From Asticcacaulis benevestitus DSM 16100 = ATCC BAA-896 (GTDB lineage: Bacteria > Pseudomonadota > Alphaproteobacteria > Caulobacterales > Caulobacteraceae), in contig NZ_AQWM01000015.1 of NCBI RefSeq assembly GCF_000376105.1, forward strand, positions 1 to 64,000: a stretch of DNA of 64,000 nt, written 5' to 3'. Shown piece after piece: positions 33,869-44,077 of this stretch. The first letter of the stretch is position 1. Every line of letters starts with the position of its first letter. The notes under the pieces are model-generated. The model was not told the DNA's origin, did no database searches, and was given only the letters and a program-made list of their open reading frames with translations. The translations under genes were made by a program, and so were the position numbers.

Positions 33869-35500
33869 ATGAAGCCCGTCGATCACCACACGATGTCGCG
33901 CCGTAATCTGTTAGGAGGGGCTCTAGGGATAGGGGTTTTGGCCGGGCTCGGTGTGCCCGCTCTGGCGCTGGCGGCCTCCAACGACAACACGACCCCGGTC
34001 GAGCGCGATCAGCAGTGGCTGAAGGCGACGCAGAAATATGCGCCTGAACGCAAGCGCTGGCTGGCCGAGGTCGACAAGGGTGATAACAACGGCCCGTTCC
34101 GACCGGACTGGGCGGCGCTGCAAGCCTATCAGACGCCGAAATGGTATGCCGACGCCAAGTTCGGCATCTTCGTGCACTGGGGGCTCTATTCCATCCCGGC
34201 CTTTGGCGGCGAATGGTATTCGCGCAATATGTATATCAAGGATAGCGCCGCCTACGAGCACCACATCAAGACCTACGGTCCACACACCCAGTTCGGCTAC
34301 AAGGATTTTATCCCGCAGTTCAAGGCGGAAGCCTTTGACGCCAGCGTCTGGGCGAGGCTGTTCAGCGATGCCGGCGCGCGCTATGTCGTGCCGGTCGCCG
34401 AGCATCACGACGGGTTCTCGATGTATGACAGCCATCTGTCCGACTACACCGCCGTCAAGATGGGCCCGAAGCGCGACCTGCTGGCGGAAATTTCCAAGGC
34501 CGTGAAGGCGCAAGGCCTGCATTTTGCCCTGTCATCGCACCGCGCCGAGCATGACTGGTTCTTCGATGAGGGCCGCAAGTTCCCGTCGGACGTCTCCGAT
34601 CCCGCCAATGCCGGCCTCTATGGCCCGGCCCAAAGCCGCCTCATCGGCGCCGGCGGTGATGTCGATCTCTTTGGCGACTACACCTATGTCTCGCAAGACT
34701 GGCTCGATGACTGGCTGGCGCGTCAGGCCGAGCTGGTCGAACGCTACGATCCGGAACTGGTCTATTTCGACTGGTGGATCGGCCAGCCCTCCTTCCGCAA
34801 CACCCTGCCGAAATTCCTCGCCTGGTACTATAACAAGGCGGCGAAAGACGGCGGCTCGGCCATCGTCAACTACAAGCTCGGCGAATTCGCCGATGGCGCG
34901 GGCGTGCTTGATATCGAACGCGGTCAGGCGCCCGGCATCCGCAAGGACGTGTGGCAGACCTGTACCTCGATCAGCGACAAGTCGTGGGGCTATATCGAAA
35001 ACGACACCTACAAGTCGCCGGAACAGCTTATCCACCTGATGGCCGATGTGGTGTCGAAGAACGGCAATCTGCTGCTCAATGTCGGGCCGCACGCCGATGG
35101 CCGCATCCCGGATGGCGCCAAAGATACGCTCCTGAAAATGGGCGCCTGGCTGAAGGCCAACGGCGAGGCCATCTATGGTTCGCGCCCTTGGGTCACCTTC
35201 GGCGAAGGTCCGACCGAGACGGCGTCGGGCACTTTCGCCGAGAGCAAGAGCCGGCCTTACACCGCGCAGGATTTCCGCTTCACGGTGAAGGACGACGTGC
35301 TCTACGCCATCGAGATGACGCGGCCGGCGGGAGAGGTGACCATCACCTCGATCCGCAGCGATTACCCGGTGAAAAGCGTGCGCCTCCTGGGCACCGACGC
35401 GGCCGTGGCTTTCCGCCAGACGGCAGAGGGCCTGACCCTGACCTTCCCGGTCAACGCGCCGGAGCAACTCGCCTACGTCTATCGTATCGAGACCCACTAA
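33869..35500 (+). CDS. GH29 alpha-L-fucosidase, Tat-exported
   Basis: A 543-residue alpha-L-fucosidase. The N-terminus has a Tat motif (SRRNLLGGAL) and a signal cleaved near ALA. The GH29 barrel shows WYADAKFGIFVHWGLYSIP, AEHHDGFSMYDSHLSDYT, and the nucleophile Asp in ELVYFDWWIGQ (about 300), followed by GNLLLNVGPHADGRIPD and a C-terminal beta-sandwich. It should release alpha-linked fucose by a retaining mechanism. The architecture (single catalytic domain plus sandwich) differs from the second GH29 at 59710, suggesting different linkages. I chose the ATG at 33869, with CGGAGA upstream; the longer frame from 33749 is leader. First gene of the N-glycan operon; the beta-mannosidase gene starts 52 bases after it. 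Confidence 0.9.
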   Translation: MKPVDHHTMSRRNLLGGALGIGVLAGLGVPALALAASNDNTTPVERDQQWLKATQKYAPERKRWLAEVDKGDNNGPFRPDWAALQAYQTPKWYADAKFGIFVHWGLYSIPAFGGEWYSRNMYIKDSAAYEHHIKTYGPHTQFGYKDFIPQFKAEAFDASVWARLFSDAGARYVVPVAEHHDGFSMYDSHLSDYTAVKMGPKRDLLAEISKAVKAQGLHFALSSHRAEHDWFFDEGRKFPSDVSDPANAGLYGPAQSRLIGAGGDVDLFGDYTYVSQDWLDDWLARQAELVERYDPELVYFDWWIGQPSFRNTLPKFLAWYYNKAAKDGGSAIVNYKLGEFADGAGVLDIERGQAPGIRKDVWQTCTSISDKSWGYIENDTYKSPEQLIHLMADVVSKNGNLLLNVGPHADGRIPDGAKDTLLKMGAWLKANGEAIYGSRPWVTFGEGPTETASGTFAESKSRPYTAQDFRFTVKDDVLYAIEMTRPAGEVTITSIRSDYPVKSVRLLGTDAAVAFRQTAEGLTLTFPVNAPEQLAYVYRIETH

Positions 35501-35552
35501 GCGCAGCTTTGCGCCAACGCTCTAAAAAATGACATCAAAAGAGGAAGCCTCC

Positions 35553-38192
35553 ATGCTCAAAACCGCCAAATTCGGTCTTATTTCGCTGTCGGTTTTGTGG
35601 ATGGCGACAGGTGTGCTGGCCGCACCGCCGCAGGTTCAGGTGATCGATACGGGCTGGAATTTCCGCATGGCGCCGGGTGATGAGGCCTTAAAGGCGCATC
35701 CGGACATGGCCGGCTGGCTCAAGGCGACCGTGCCCGGCACGACGCAGAGCGATCTGCTGGCCCTGAAAAAGCTGCCGGACCCCTACGTCTCGGATAACGA
35801 GGGCAAGGTGCAGTGGGTTGGTCTGTCGGACTGGCAGTACCAGACCGAGATCACCGTCACGGAAGCAACGCTCCAGCGCGATCACCTCGACCTGATTTTC
35901 GAGGGGCTGGATACCTTTGCGCAGGTCTCGGTCAATGGCCAGAAGGTGCTGGCCTCGGACAACATGTTCCGCACCTGGCGCGTGCCGGTGAAGGGCGTGC
36001 TGAAGGCCGGCGTCAATGTCATTACCGTCGATCTGGCTTCGCCGCTGAAGAAGATGAAGCCGCTGGTCGCCGACATGCCCTATGTCATGCCGGGCGCCTA
36101 TGACTCGGTTTGGGGCGATGAACCGCTCGGTCGCAATTCCTCGACCTATGTGCGCAAGGCCGGTTATCACTATGGCTGGGACTGGGGTCCGCGCATTGTC
36201 GCGCTTGGTATCTGGAAGCCGGTGAAGCTGGAAGCCTGGGATGACGCGCGTCTGGCCGATTTCCATGTCGCGCAAGTTCATCTCGATGATCAGGTGGCCG
36301 CGTTAGAGGCATCGTTCGATATCCAGTCCGACAAGGTCCAGACCGTTACGGTCAGCGCCGATATCACCGCGCCGGATGGCACGGTCCAGACCGTCAAACA
36401 AGAGGTGTCGCTGTTCGCCGGCCTCAATCCGATCAGCGTGCCTGTGCAGGTGAAAAACCCGCAGCGCTGGTGGCCGGTCGGTTACGGCAAGGCCAATCTC
36501 TACACGGTCAAGGCAACAGTAACGCAAGGTGCGGACGTCATCGGACAGTCGACACGCAAGATTGGTCTGCGCACCACGGAAATCCGGCGCGAAAAAGATC
36601 AGTGGGGCAAGAGCTTCGAGATCGTGATCAACGGCGTGCCGGTCTTTGCCAAGGGCGCCAACCTGATCCCGTTCGACATGATCCCGACGCGCGTTACGGC
36701 GGCTGAGCAGGACCGGATGCTGCAATCGGCGGTCGACGCCAATATGAACATCCTGCGCATCTGGGGCGGCGGCACTTATCAGGATGACGACGTCTATGAC
36801 AAGGCCGATGAACTGGGCCTGATGATCTGGCAGGACTTTATGTTTGGTGGCGCCATCATCCCCTATGACCGTGATTTCCGCGAAAGCACACGGGTTGAAG
36901 CGGTCGAGCAGGTCAAGCGCCTGCGTAATCACCCCTCGATCATCCTCTGGGCGGGCAATAACGAGGTTCAGACCGATTGGGAGAACTGGGGCGGCGGCAC
37001 GGCCGATCTGAAAAAGAGCGTCTCGCCGGAAGAGCGCGATCGACTCGTCACCGGCATGGTGCGGATGTTTGATCAGGTGTTGCGCGGCGCGGTCGATCAG
37101 AATGCACCCGGCACTCCCTACTGGGCATCATCACCTTCCACCGACTATGACGGTGCGGCGGATCAGGACACGGACGGCGATCGTCACTACTGGAGCGTCT
37201 GGGGCGGCAAACCGGTCGAGGAATATCTCAAGGTCACGCCGCGTTTCATGAGCGAATACGGCCTGCAATCCTTCCCGGTCATGGCCACCATCAAGGCCTT
37301 TGCCTCGGACAAGGACATGCAACCGGAAGCACCGGTCATGCGCGCCCACCAGAAGTACGACAAGGGCAATGGCAACAAGCGCCTGATGCTCTATATCCGC
37401 AATAATTATGGTGAGCCGAAGACCTTTGGCGATTTCGTCTATCTCAGCCAGTTGATGCAGGCCGATGGCATCGAACTTGCGGCATCGCACCATCGCGCCA
37501 GCCGGCCGCAGACCATGGGCTCGATGTACTGGCAGCTAAACGACGTCTGGCCGGGCGCGTCCTGGGCCAGTGTCGACTATTACGGTCGCTGGAAGGCGCT
37601 GCAATTCCGCACGAGGCATTTTTATGCGCCGCTCACCGTCAGCCTTCTGCGCAAGGACGGCGTGACCGACGCCCATATCCTCTCCGATCTGACGACAGAA
37701 ATGGCCCTGACCTGGCGCCTGCGCACGCTCGATTTCTCCGGCAAGCTGCTCAACGAAAAGACGGGTTCGACCACGGTGGCCGCCCTGTCCAGTCCTCTGG
37801 TTGGCAGCTATAGCGATGCCGAGCTTCTCTCAGGCGGCGACGCCAAAACGACCCAAGTCGTGTTTGAGCTTCTGGATGGCGATAAGGTGGTCGCGAAAAC
37901 GTTTGGCTACACCGCCGCGACCAAGGCGCTCGACTGGATCGATCCGAAACTGGCAACCGCGATCAAACCGGCCGCGGGCGGCTTCGACATCACCGTGACC
38001 TCCAAAGCGGCGGCGCGCGGCGTCTGGCTCGATATCGGCGATCTCAAGGCCGACCTGTCCGACAATAGCTTCGATATGACCGGCGCAGAGACGTTGACGG
38101 TTCATGTCAAGACCGACGTATCCCTGGCCACCCTGAAGAAGACGCTGAAAGTCCGTTCCTATTACGGTTCGGCCGGTCCGGTGGCGAACTGA
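35553..38192 (+). CDS. GH2 beta-mannosidase, exported
   Basis: An 879-residue GH2 enzyme with a Sec signal peptide (cleaved after VLA). The N-terminal sandwich has WLKATVPGTTQSDLLALKKLPDPY, typical of beta-mannosidases, then GWDWGPRIV and the barrel with KGANLIPFDMIPTR. The acid/base Glu is in WAGNNEVQTDWENW (about 470), the nucleophile Glu in FMSEYGLQSFP (about 567), and MGSMYWQLNDVWPGASWAS is the usual C-terminal barrel motif. It should cleave the beta-1,4-linked mannose of the N-glycan core (Man-beta-1,4-GlcNAc) after alpha-mannose removal. I set the start at 35553, preceded by AGAGGAAG. Its stop overlaps the next start (TGATG). Confidence 0.92.
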   Translation: MLKTAKFGLISLSVLWMATGVLAAPPQVQVIDTGWNFRMAPGDEALKAHPDMAGWLKATVPGTTQSDLLALKKLPDPYVSDNEGKVQWVGLSDWQYQTEITVTEATLQRDHLDLIFEGLDTFAQVSVNGQKVLASDNMFRTWRVPVKGVLKAGVNVITVDLASPLKKMKPLVADMPYVMPGAYDSVWGDEPLGRNSSTYVRKAGYHYGWDWGPRIVALGIWKPVKLEAWDDARLADFHVAQVHLDDQVAALEASFDIQSDKVQTVTVSADITAPDGTVQTVKQEVSLFAGLNPISVPVQVKNPQRWWPVGYGKANLYTVKATVTQGADVIGQSTRKIGLRTTEIRREKDQWGKSFEIVINGVPVFAKGANLIPFDMIPTRVTAAEQDRMLQSAVDANMNILRIWGGGTYQDDDVYDKADELGLMIWQDFMFGGAIIPYDRDFRESTRVEAVEQVKRLRNHPSIILWAGNNEVQTDWENWGGGTADLKKSVSPEERDRLVTGMVRMFDQVLRGAVDQNAPGTPYWASSPSTDYDGAADQDTDGDRHYWSVWGGKPVEEYLKVTPRFMSEYGLQSFPVMATIKAFASDKDMQPEAPVMRAHQKYDKGNGNKRLMLYIRNNYGEPKTFGDFVYLSQLMQADGIELAASHHRASRPQTMGSMYWQLNDVWPGASWASVDYYGRWKALQFRTRHFYAPLTVSLLRKDGVTDAHILSDLTTEMALTWRLRTLDFSGKLLNEKTGSTTVAALSSPLVGSYSDAELLSGGDAKTTQVVFELLDGDKVVAKTFGYTAATKALDWIDPKLATAIKPAAGGFDITVTSKAAARGVWLDIGDLKADLSDNSFDMTGAETLTVHVKTDVSLATLKKTLKVRSYYGSAGPVAN

Positions 38193-40774
38193 TGCGTGCG
38201 CTTTCCATCTCCCTCCTGCTGACGGCTGCGTATATCCCCGCCGCTGTCGTGGCGAAACCGGCGGCGAAGCCCAGCTTGCCGCCGGTGGTCGCTCAGATGA
38301 CGCTCGATGAAAAGGTCAGCCAGCTCCAGGCGGCCGCACCGGCCATCCCGCGTCTCGGCGTTACCGGCTATAACTGGTGGAACGAAGGCCTGCACGGTGT
38401 CGCCCGTGCCGGCGAAGCCACCGTCTTCCCGCAGGCTATCGGCCTTGCGGCGACCTGGGACATCGATCTGATGCACAGTGTCGGCGATGTGGTGGCCACC
38501 GAGGCACGCGCCAAGTTCAACACGGTGGGGCCTGACAAGGACCATGGCCGCTATCTTGGCCTGACCATCTGGTCGCCCAATATCAATATCTTCCGCGACC
38601 CACGCTGGGGCCGTGGTCAGGAAACCTATGGCGAAGATCCGCACCTGACCGGCGCGCTCGGCACTGCCTTTGTGCAGGGCCTGCAAGGGTCCGATCCACT
38701 GCATCCGAAAACCATCGCCTCGGTCAAGCACTTTGCTGTCCATTCGGGACCGGAAGCCGGCCGTCACGGTTTCGACGTCGATTCCTCGCCCTATGATCGC
38801 GAGGCCACCTACCTGCCGGCCTTCCGTCAGGTGGTAACCGAAGGTAAGGCGCAGTCGGTGATGTGCGCCTACAATTCGCTGCACGGTGTTCCGGCCTGCG
38901 CTTCGGATGACCTGCTCAATATCCGGCTGCGCAAGGACTGGAAGTTCAACGGCTATGTCGTGACCGACTGCGATGCGGTCGAGGACATGTACGCTTTCCA
39001 CTTCTACCGCGAAACGCCAGAAGAGAACGCCGCCGAAGCCCTCAAGGCCGGCACCGATCTCAACTGCGGCACCTATTACAAGCACCTGAAAACCGCCGTC
39101 GAAAAGAAGCTGGTAACGCAAGGCCAGCTCGATACCGCCGTGACGCGTTTATGGGATGCGCGCACCAAGCTCGGTCTTGATGGTGTCGTCAGCCCTTACA
39201 ACACGATCGGCGCGGATCAGATTCATACGCAAGCCGCCGCTGATCTGGCGCTGAAGGCGGCGCGTGAATCGATCGTGCTGCTGAAAAACGACGGCGTCCT
39301 GCCGCTCAAATCCAGCGCAAAAATCGCCGTGGTCGGCCCCAATGCCGATACGCTGGAGATTCTTCAAGCCAATTATCACGGCACTGCCATCGATCCGGTG
39401 ACGCCGCTGAAGGGCCTGCGCACGGCGCTGGGCGCCGACAGGGTCGCTTATGCGCAAGGTGCCAATATCGCCGAGGGCGTGGCGATACCCGTTCCCGAAA
39501 CCGCGCTCTCCACGGGTAAGGACGCGGGCCTTATTGGCGAATATTTCGACAATCCGGACTTTGCCGGCCAGCCGGTGCTGACGCGCATCGACAAGACGAT
39601 CAATCTCGACCTCTACAATGTCGTGCCGGTCAAAGGCTTTGAAAACAAGCCTTACGGCGTGCGCTGGAGCGGTTACCTGGCCCCGCCGGCCGCCGGTGAT
39701 TACCAGCTTAAACTCTATACCGAGCGCTGCTGGGAATGCGACAACCAGCACGATGCGCTCACGCTCTACATCGACGACAAGCCGGTGATCAGCGACAAAG
39801 GCGACGGCAAATCCTTGAGCGCGGATGTGCGTTTTGACGACACCAAACCCCACAAGATCCGGCTGGAGTTTAAACACACCGGTCAGGACTGGGGCGTACG
39901 TCTGCAATGGCAGGCCCCCGCTGACGCGCAGATTGCCGAAGCCATCAAGGCGGCGCAAACCGCCGACGCCGTGGTGGCCTTTGTCGGCTTGTCACCCGAT
40001 ATCGAGGGCGAAGAACTGTCGATCCTGGTGCCCGGATTTGATCGCGGCGACCGCACCGACCTGGCCCTGCCGGCGCGTCAGGAAGCCTTGTTGAAAGCTC
40101 TGAAAGCCACCGGCAAGCCGCTGATCGTCGTCAATCTGTCCGGCGGCGCGGTGGCGCTCAATTGGGCCAAGGACAATGCCGACGCGCTTCTGCAAGGCTG
40201 GTATCCGGGCGAATCCGGCGGCACCGCTATCGCGGAAACCCTGCTGGGCCAAAGCAACCCGTCGGGCCGCCTGCCGGTCACGTTTTATAAGTCGGTGCAG
40301 GATCTGCCGCCCTTTATCGACTATCGCATGGACGGTCGCACCTATCGCTATTTCAAGGGTGAGGCCCTCTATGGCTTCGGTTACGGCCTGAGCTACACCA
40401 CCTTTAGCTACAGCGATATCCGCCTGTCGAGCGCGTCGGTGGCGGCAGGGCAGGGCGTGACGGTCACCGCCACGGTCACCAATACGGGCAAGGTGGAAGG
40501 CGATGAGGTGGCGCAGATTTATCTGACGCCGCCGGCCGACGCGCAGGGTTTGAACCACAGTCTGGTCGGTTTCACGCGCGTTCACTTGAAGCCGGGTGAA
40601 AGCCGTCAGGTGACCTTTGACCTGACACCGCGCGACCTAAGCACGGTCGATCGGCGTGGTAAGCGCGCCGAGACGGCCGGCACCTATGGCCTGTTCGTCG
40701 GTGGCGGACAGCCAAAGCCATCTGACACCCAAGACAAACTGACCCTTACGGGTTCTCAAGCCTTGCCGAAGTAG
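38192..40774 (+). CDS. second GH3 glycosidase with PA14 insert, beta-xylosidase-type
   Basis: An 860-residue GH3 enzyme with a Sec signal peptide (about 1-22). It has the same build as the GH3 protein at 29786: barrel with KHFAVHSGPEAGRHGF and nucleophile Asp in YVVTDCDAVEDM (about 259), the segment GTDLNCGTYYKH, a PA14 module at about 443-575, and a C-terminal FnIII-like domain. The motifs are beta-xylosidase/beta-glucosidase-like. Since plant N-glycans carry a beta-1,2-xylose on the core mannose, removal of this xylose is a reasonable role; sequence alone does not decide it. It is translated directly from the GH2 gene (one-base overlap), and GH35 follows 11 bases after its stop. Confidence 0.88.
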   Translation: MRALSISLLLTAAYIPAAVVAKPAAKPSLPPVVAQMTLDEKVSQLQAAAPAIPRLGVTGYNWWNEGLHGVARAGEATVFPQAIGLAATWDIDLMHSVGDVVATEARAKFNTVGPDKDHGRYLGLTIWSPNINIFRDPRWGRGQETYGEDPHLTGALGTAFVQGLQGSDPLHPKTIASVKHFAVHSGPEAGRHGFDVDSSPYDREATYLPAFRQVVTEGKAQSVMCAYNSLHGVPACASDDLLNIRLRKDWKFNGYVVTDCDAVEDMYAFHFYRETPEENAAEALKAGTDLNCGTYYKHLKTAVEKKLVTQGQLDTAVTRLWDARTKLGLDGVVSPYNTIGADQIHTQAAADLALKAARESIVLLKNDGVLPLKSSAKIAVVGPNADTLEILQANYHGTAIDPVTPLKGLRTALGADRVAYAQGANIAEGVAIPVPETALSTGKDAGLIGEYFDNPDFAGQPVLTRIDKTINLDLYNVVPVKGFENKPYGVRWSGYLAPPAAGDYQLKLYTERCWECDNQHDALTLYIDDKPVISDKGDGKSLSADVRFDDTKPHKIRLEFKHTGQDWGVRLQWQAPADAQIAEAIKAAQTADAVVAFVGLSPDIEGEELSILVPGFDRGDRTDLALPARQEALLKALKATGKPLIVVNLSGGAVALNWAKDNADALLQGWYPGESGGTAIAETLLGQSNPSGRLPVTFYKSVQDLPPFIDYRMDGRTYRYFKGEALYGFGYGLSYTTFSYSDIRLSSASVAAGQGVTVTATVTNTGKVEGDEVAQIYLTPPADAQGLNHSLVGFTRVHLKPGESRQVTFDLTPRDLSTVDRRGKRAETAGTYGLFVGGGQPKPSDTQDKLTLTGSQALPK

Positions 40775-40785
40775 AGAGTTCGATC

Positions 40786-42633
40786 ATGACGACCCGCAGA
40801 GATTTCCTGGCGGCCCTAAGCGCCACCGCGGCCATGGGGGGGCTGATTCCGGCCGGTGCGGCGCTGGCCGCCAATGCCCGTTTCGGCATCGCCGGCGATG
40901 ACTTTGTGCTCGATGGCAAGCCGATCCATCTGATGGCCGGCGAAATGCACTATCCGCGCATCCCGCGTGAGCTGTGGCGTGATCGCCTGAAGAAGCTGAA
41001 GGCGCTTGGCCTCAACATGCTTTGTACCTACGTCTTTTGGAATGCGCATGAGCGCCGCAAGGGTGAATACGACTTCTCCGGCAATCTCGATCTGGCGGCC
41101 TGGATCAAGACGGCGCAGGAAGAAGGCCTGTGGGTGTTGTTGCGTCCCGGTCCCTATATCTGCGGCGAATGGGACAGCGGCGGCTATCCCGGTTGGTTCC
41201 TCAACGATCCGGACATCAAGCCGCGTTCGCTCGATCCGCGCTACATGCAGCCGTCCGGCGAATGGATGAAACGGATCGGTCAGGAGGTCGCCCACCTCGA
41301 AATCGACAAGGGCGGGCCGATCCTGATGACCCAGGTCGAGAACGAATACGGCTCCTATGGCAACGACCTCGTCTATATGCGCGCGGTCAAGGATCAGGTG
41401 CGCGCCGCGGGGTTTGACGGCATGCTCTATACCGTCGATGGTGCAGCTGTGCTGCAGAACGGCGCCCTGCCGGAACTCTTCAATGGCATCAATTTCGGCA
41501 CACACGACAAGGCGAAGAACGAGTTTGCCGCTTACGATACATTCAAGACCGGCGGTCCGCGCATGTGCACCGAGCTGTGGGGCGGCTGGTTTGACCATTA
41601 CGGCGAGATGCACTCGTCCATGCCGATCCCGCCGCTGATCGAGAGCCTGCAATGGATGCTCGACAACAAGATCTCCATCAGCTTCTACATGCTGCACGGC
41701 GGCACCTCGTTCGGCTTCGACGCCGGCGCCAATTTCGACAAGAACAGCAAGACCTACCAGCCGGATATTTCGAGCTACGATTATGACGCCATGCTCGATG
41801 AGGCTGGCCGTCCGACGCCGAAGTACGAGGCGGCCAAGGCCTTATTCCAGAAATATCTGCCGGCCGAGCGTTTCACCGCCATGCCGGAACCGGAAAAGGC
41901 CATCGATATCAAGCGTTTCCGCCTGAGCGAGGCCGCACCCTTAAGCCAGCTTCTTGGCAAGCCGGTGAGCGCGGCACAGCCCCGCACGCTGGAGCAACTC
42001 GATCAGCCTCATGGCATTATGATTTATCGTCACAAGGCCACGACCGCGCTTAAAGGGGCCCTCAGTTTTGGGGAGGTGCGCGATTATGCCATGGTATCGG
42101 TCGGCGGGGCGCCGGCGGGTACGCTCGACCGCCGTTATCATGAAACCAGCCTCGATATCAGCGCCCGAAAGGGCGACGTCGTTGAGGTGCTGGTCGATAC
42201 CATGGGCCGCATCAACTATGGCGACCAGATCGGTAAGGATCAAAAGGGCCTTATCGGTGAGGTCAGGCTCGGTGGCAAGACCCTGAACGGCTGGGCGCAT
42301 TACAGCCTGCCGCTCGATGATGTGGGCGCGCTTACATTCGCCAGGGGCCATGTCGATGGACCGGCCTTCTATCGCGGCCATTTTGAGGTCACGGAGGTCG
42401 GTTACAGCTTCCTCGACCTGCGCGGCTGGGGCAAGGGCTATGTCTGGGTCAATGGCCATAATCTGGGCCGGCACTGGTCGGTCGGACCGCAGCACGCCGT
42501 GTTCGTGCCGGCGCCCTATCTCAAGGCGGGTTTGAACGAGGTCATCGTGCTCGATCTGCACGAAGGTGCTGAGCGGTCCCTGGCCGGGACTAAGAACCAG
42601 ATCTGGGATCGTCCCGGTCTGGTGGCATTATAG
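40786..42633 (+). CDS. GH35 beta-galactosidase, Tat-exported
   Basis: A 615-residue GH35 enzyme. The N-terminus has a Tat motif (TTRRDFLAAL) and cleavage near ALA. The barrel shows GEMHYPRIPRELWRDRL, TYVFWNAHE, the signature GPYICGEWDSGGYPGW, the acid/base Glu in VENEYGSYG (about 188) and the nucleophile Glu in CTELWGGWFDHYG (about 263). C-terminal beta domains include GWGKGYVWVNGHNLGRHW. Such enzymes release terminal beta-1,3- or beta-1,4-galactose; the galactose of plant Lewis-a type antennae or of complex glycans would be the target here. The gene lies 11 bases after GH3 and 9 bases before GH125. Confidence 0.93.
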   Translation: MTTRRDFLAALSATAAMGGLIPAGAALAANARFGIAGDDFVLDGKPIHLMAGEMHYPRIPRELWRDRLKKLKALGLNMLCTYVFWNAHERRKGEYDFSGNLDLAAWIKTAQEEGLWVLLRPGPYICGEWDSGGYPGWFLNDPDIKPRSLDPRYMQPSGEWMKRIGQEVAHLEIDKGGPILMTQVENEYGSYGNDLVYMRAVKDQVRAAGFDGMLYTVDGAAVLQNGALPELFNGINFGTHDKAKNEFAAYDTFKTGGPRMCTELWGGWFDHYGEMHSSMPIPPLIESLQWMLDNKISISFYMLHGGTSFGFDAGANFDKNSKTYQPDISSYDYDAMLDEAGRPTPKYEAAKALFQKYLPAERFTAMPEPEKAIDIKRFRLSEAAPLSQLLGKPVSAAQPRTLEQLDQPHGIMIYRHKATTALKGALSFGEVRDYAMVSVGGAPAGTLDRRYHETSLDISARKGDVVEVLVDTMGRINYGDQIGKDQKGLIGEVRLGGKTLNGWAHYSLPLDDVGALTFARGHVDGPAFYRGHFEVTEVGYSFLDLRGWGKGYVWVNGHNLGRHWSVGPQHAVFVPAPYLKAGLNEVIVLDLHEGAERSLAGTKNQIWDRPGLVAL

Positions 42634-42642
42634 GAGTAAGGC

Positions 42643-44073
42643 ATGCAGCGCAGGCAACTGATCTTGGGCGGTGCGGCGATCGCAGCCCTGGCCGCGTCAC
42701 GGGCGCTGGCGGATATACCGACCATGTCGCCGATTGTGGCGGATGGCGTGCGGCCGCCGGCGGGGGTGCGAAAGTTCAAAAGCGCGGCCGTCGAGGCGGT
42801 CATCAAAAAGACCACCAAGGCCCTGAAAGACCCGGAACTGGCGCGCCTGTTCACCAACTGCTACCCCAATACGCTCGATACGACGGTCGAGACCGGCGTG
42901 GTAGACGGCAAACCCGACAGCTTCGTCATCACCGGCGATATCAAGGCGTTGTGGCTGCGCGATTCCTCGGCGCAGGTTTCGCCCTATCTGCCGCTGTCGA
43001 TCAACGACAAACCCTTACGCACCCTTTATCAGGGTCTGATCCAGCGGCAGGCGCGCTGCATCCTGATCGATCCTTACGCCAACGCCTATATGCATGATCC
43101 CAAGGCCATGACCGATCTGTCGTGGTCGCAGACCGACCAGACCGATATGAAACCGGGCGTGGCCGAGCGCAAATGGGAGATCGACAGCCTGTGTTACCCG
43201 ATCCGTCTGGCTCATGGCTATCTGGTAGCTACCAAGGACGTGTCACCGTTCGATGACACCTGGCGCGCTGCCATGCGCACGATCGTTCAGACCTTCCGCG
43301 ATCAGCAACGTAAAGAGGGCGACGGGCCTTACAAGTTCAATCGCACCGCGTCCGAGCCGACCGAAACTCTGGCGCATGGCTATGGCTGGCCGACCCGCGT
43401 CACCGGCATGATCCATTCCGGCTTCCGGCCGTCGGACGACGCCTGCACCTATCCCTACTTCATCCCCGGCAACGCCTTTGCCGTTGTTTCCTTGCGCCAG
43501 CTCGCCGATATCTCCGAGATGACTGGTCTGGGCGCGGCGTTCAAGGCCGACTGTCTGGCGCTGGCCGCCGAGGTCGAGACCGCGATGCACGCCCACGGCA
43601 AGATGAAGGATGCTGAGGGCAATGACATCTGGGCCTATGAGGTCGATGGCTATGGCAATGCGCTTTTCATGGACGATGCCAATGTGCCGAGCCTGTTGAG
43701 CCTGCCCTATCTTGGTTTCTGCGCCAAGGACGATCCGCTCTATGTGCGCACCCGCGCGGCGGTCTTGAGCGCACGCAATCCCTATTACTATGCCGGCAAG
43801 GTGCTCAAGGGCGTCGGCAGTCCGCACTCGGGCCTGAACACGGTCTGGCCGATCGCGCTGATGATGCAGGCCCTGACCAGCACGGACGACGCCGAGATCA
43901 AGGCCTGTCTGGCCGAGTTGAAAGCCGCCGCCGCGCCCCGTGGGTTCATGAATGAATCGGTTGGCAAGGATGACGCGGCGATCTTCACGCGCTCGTGGTT
44001 TGCCTGGGCCAACAGCCTCTTTGGTGAACTGATTTTGACCTTGCTGGCTGAAAAGCCGGCCCTACTGAGTTAA
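42643..44073 (+). CDS. GH125 exo-alpha-1,6-mannosidase, Tat-exported
   Basis: A 476-residue protein of the GH125 family (formerly DUF1237), (alpha/alpha)6 fold. The N-terminus MQRRQLILGGAAIAALAAS is a Tat-type signal. Family motifs: LWLRDSSAQVSPYLPL, DLSWSQTDQTDMKPGVAERKWEIDSLCYPIRL, GWPTRVTGMIHSGFRPSDD, AYEVDGYGNALFMDDAN and SPHSGLNTVWPIALMMQAL. Known members cleave non-reducing alpha-1,6-mannose by inversion, and act together with GH92 on N-glycans. The acid (Asp) and base (Glu) cannot be pinned to residues without a structure alignment. It lies between GH35 and GH92, with gaps of 9 and 4 bases. Confidence 0.93.
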   Translation: MQRRQLILGGAAIAALAASRALADIPTMSPIVADGVRPPAGVRKFKSAAVEAVIKKTTKALKDPELARLFTNCYPNTLDTTVETGVVDGKPDSFVITGDIKALWLRDSSAQVSPYLPLSINDKPLRTLYQGLIQRQARCILIDPYANAYMHDPKAMTDLSWSQTDQTDMKPGVAERKWEIDSLCYPIRLAHGYLVATKDVSPFDDTWRAAMRTIVQTFRDQQRKEGDGPYKFNRTASEPTETLAHGYGWPTRVTGMIHSGFRPSDDACTYPYFIPGNAFAVVSLRQLADISEMTGLGAAFKADCLALAAEVETAMHAHGKMKDAEGNDIWAYEVDGYGNALFMDDANVPSLLSLPYLGFCAKDDPLYVRTRAAVLSARNPYYYAGKVLKGVGSPHSGLNTVWPIALMMQALTSTDDAEIKACLAELKAAAAPRGFMNESVGKDDAAIFTRSWFAWANSLFGELILTLLAEKPALLS

Positions 44074-44077
44074 GGAC

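Noticed and set aside
34532-35497. 321-codon open frame antisense to the first GH29 gene
   Set aside because: Shadow frame; the sense strand carries the catalytic motifs of GH29 throughout.
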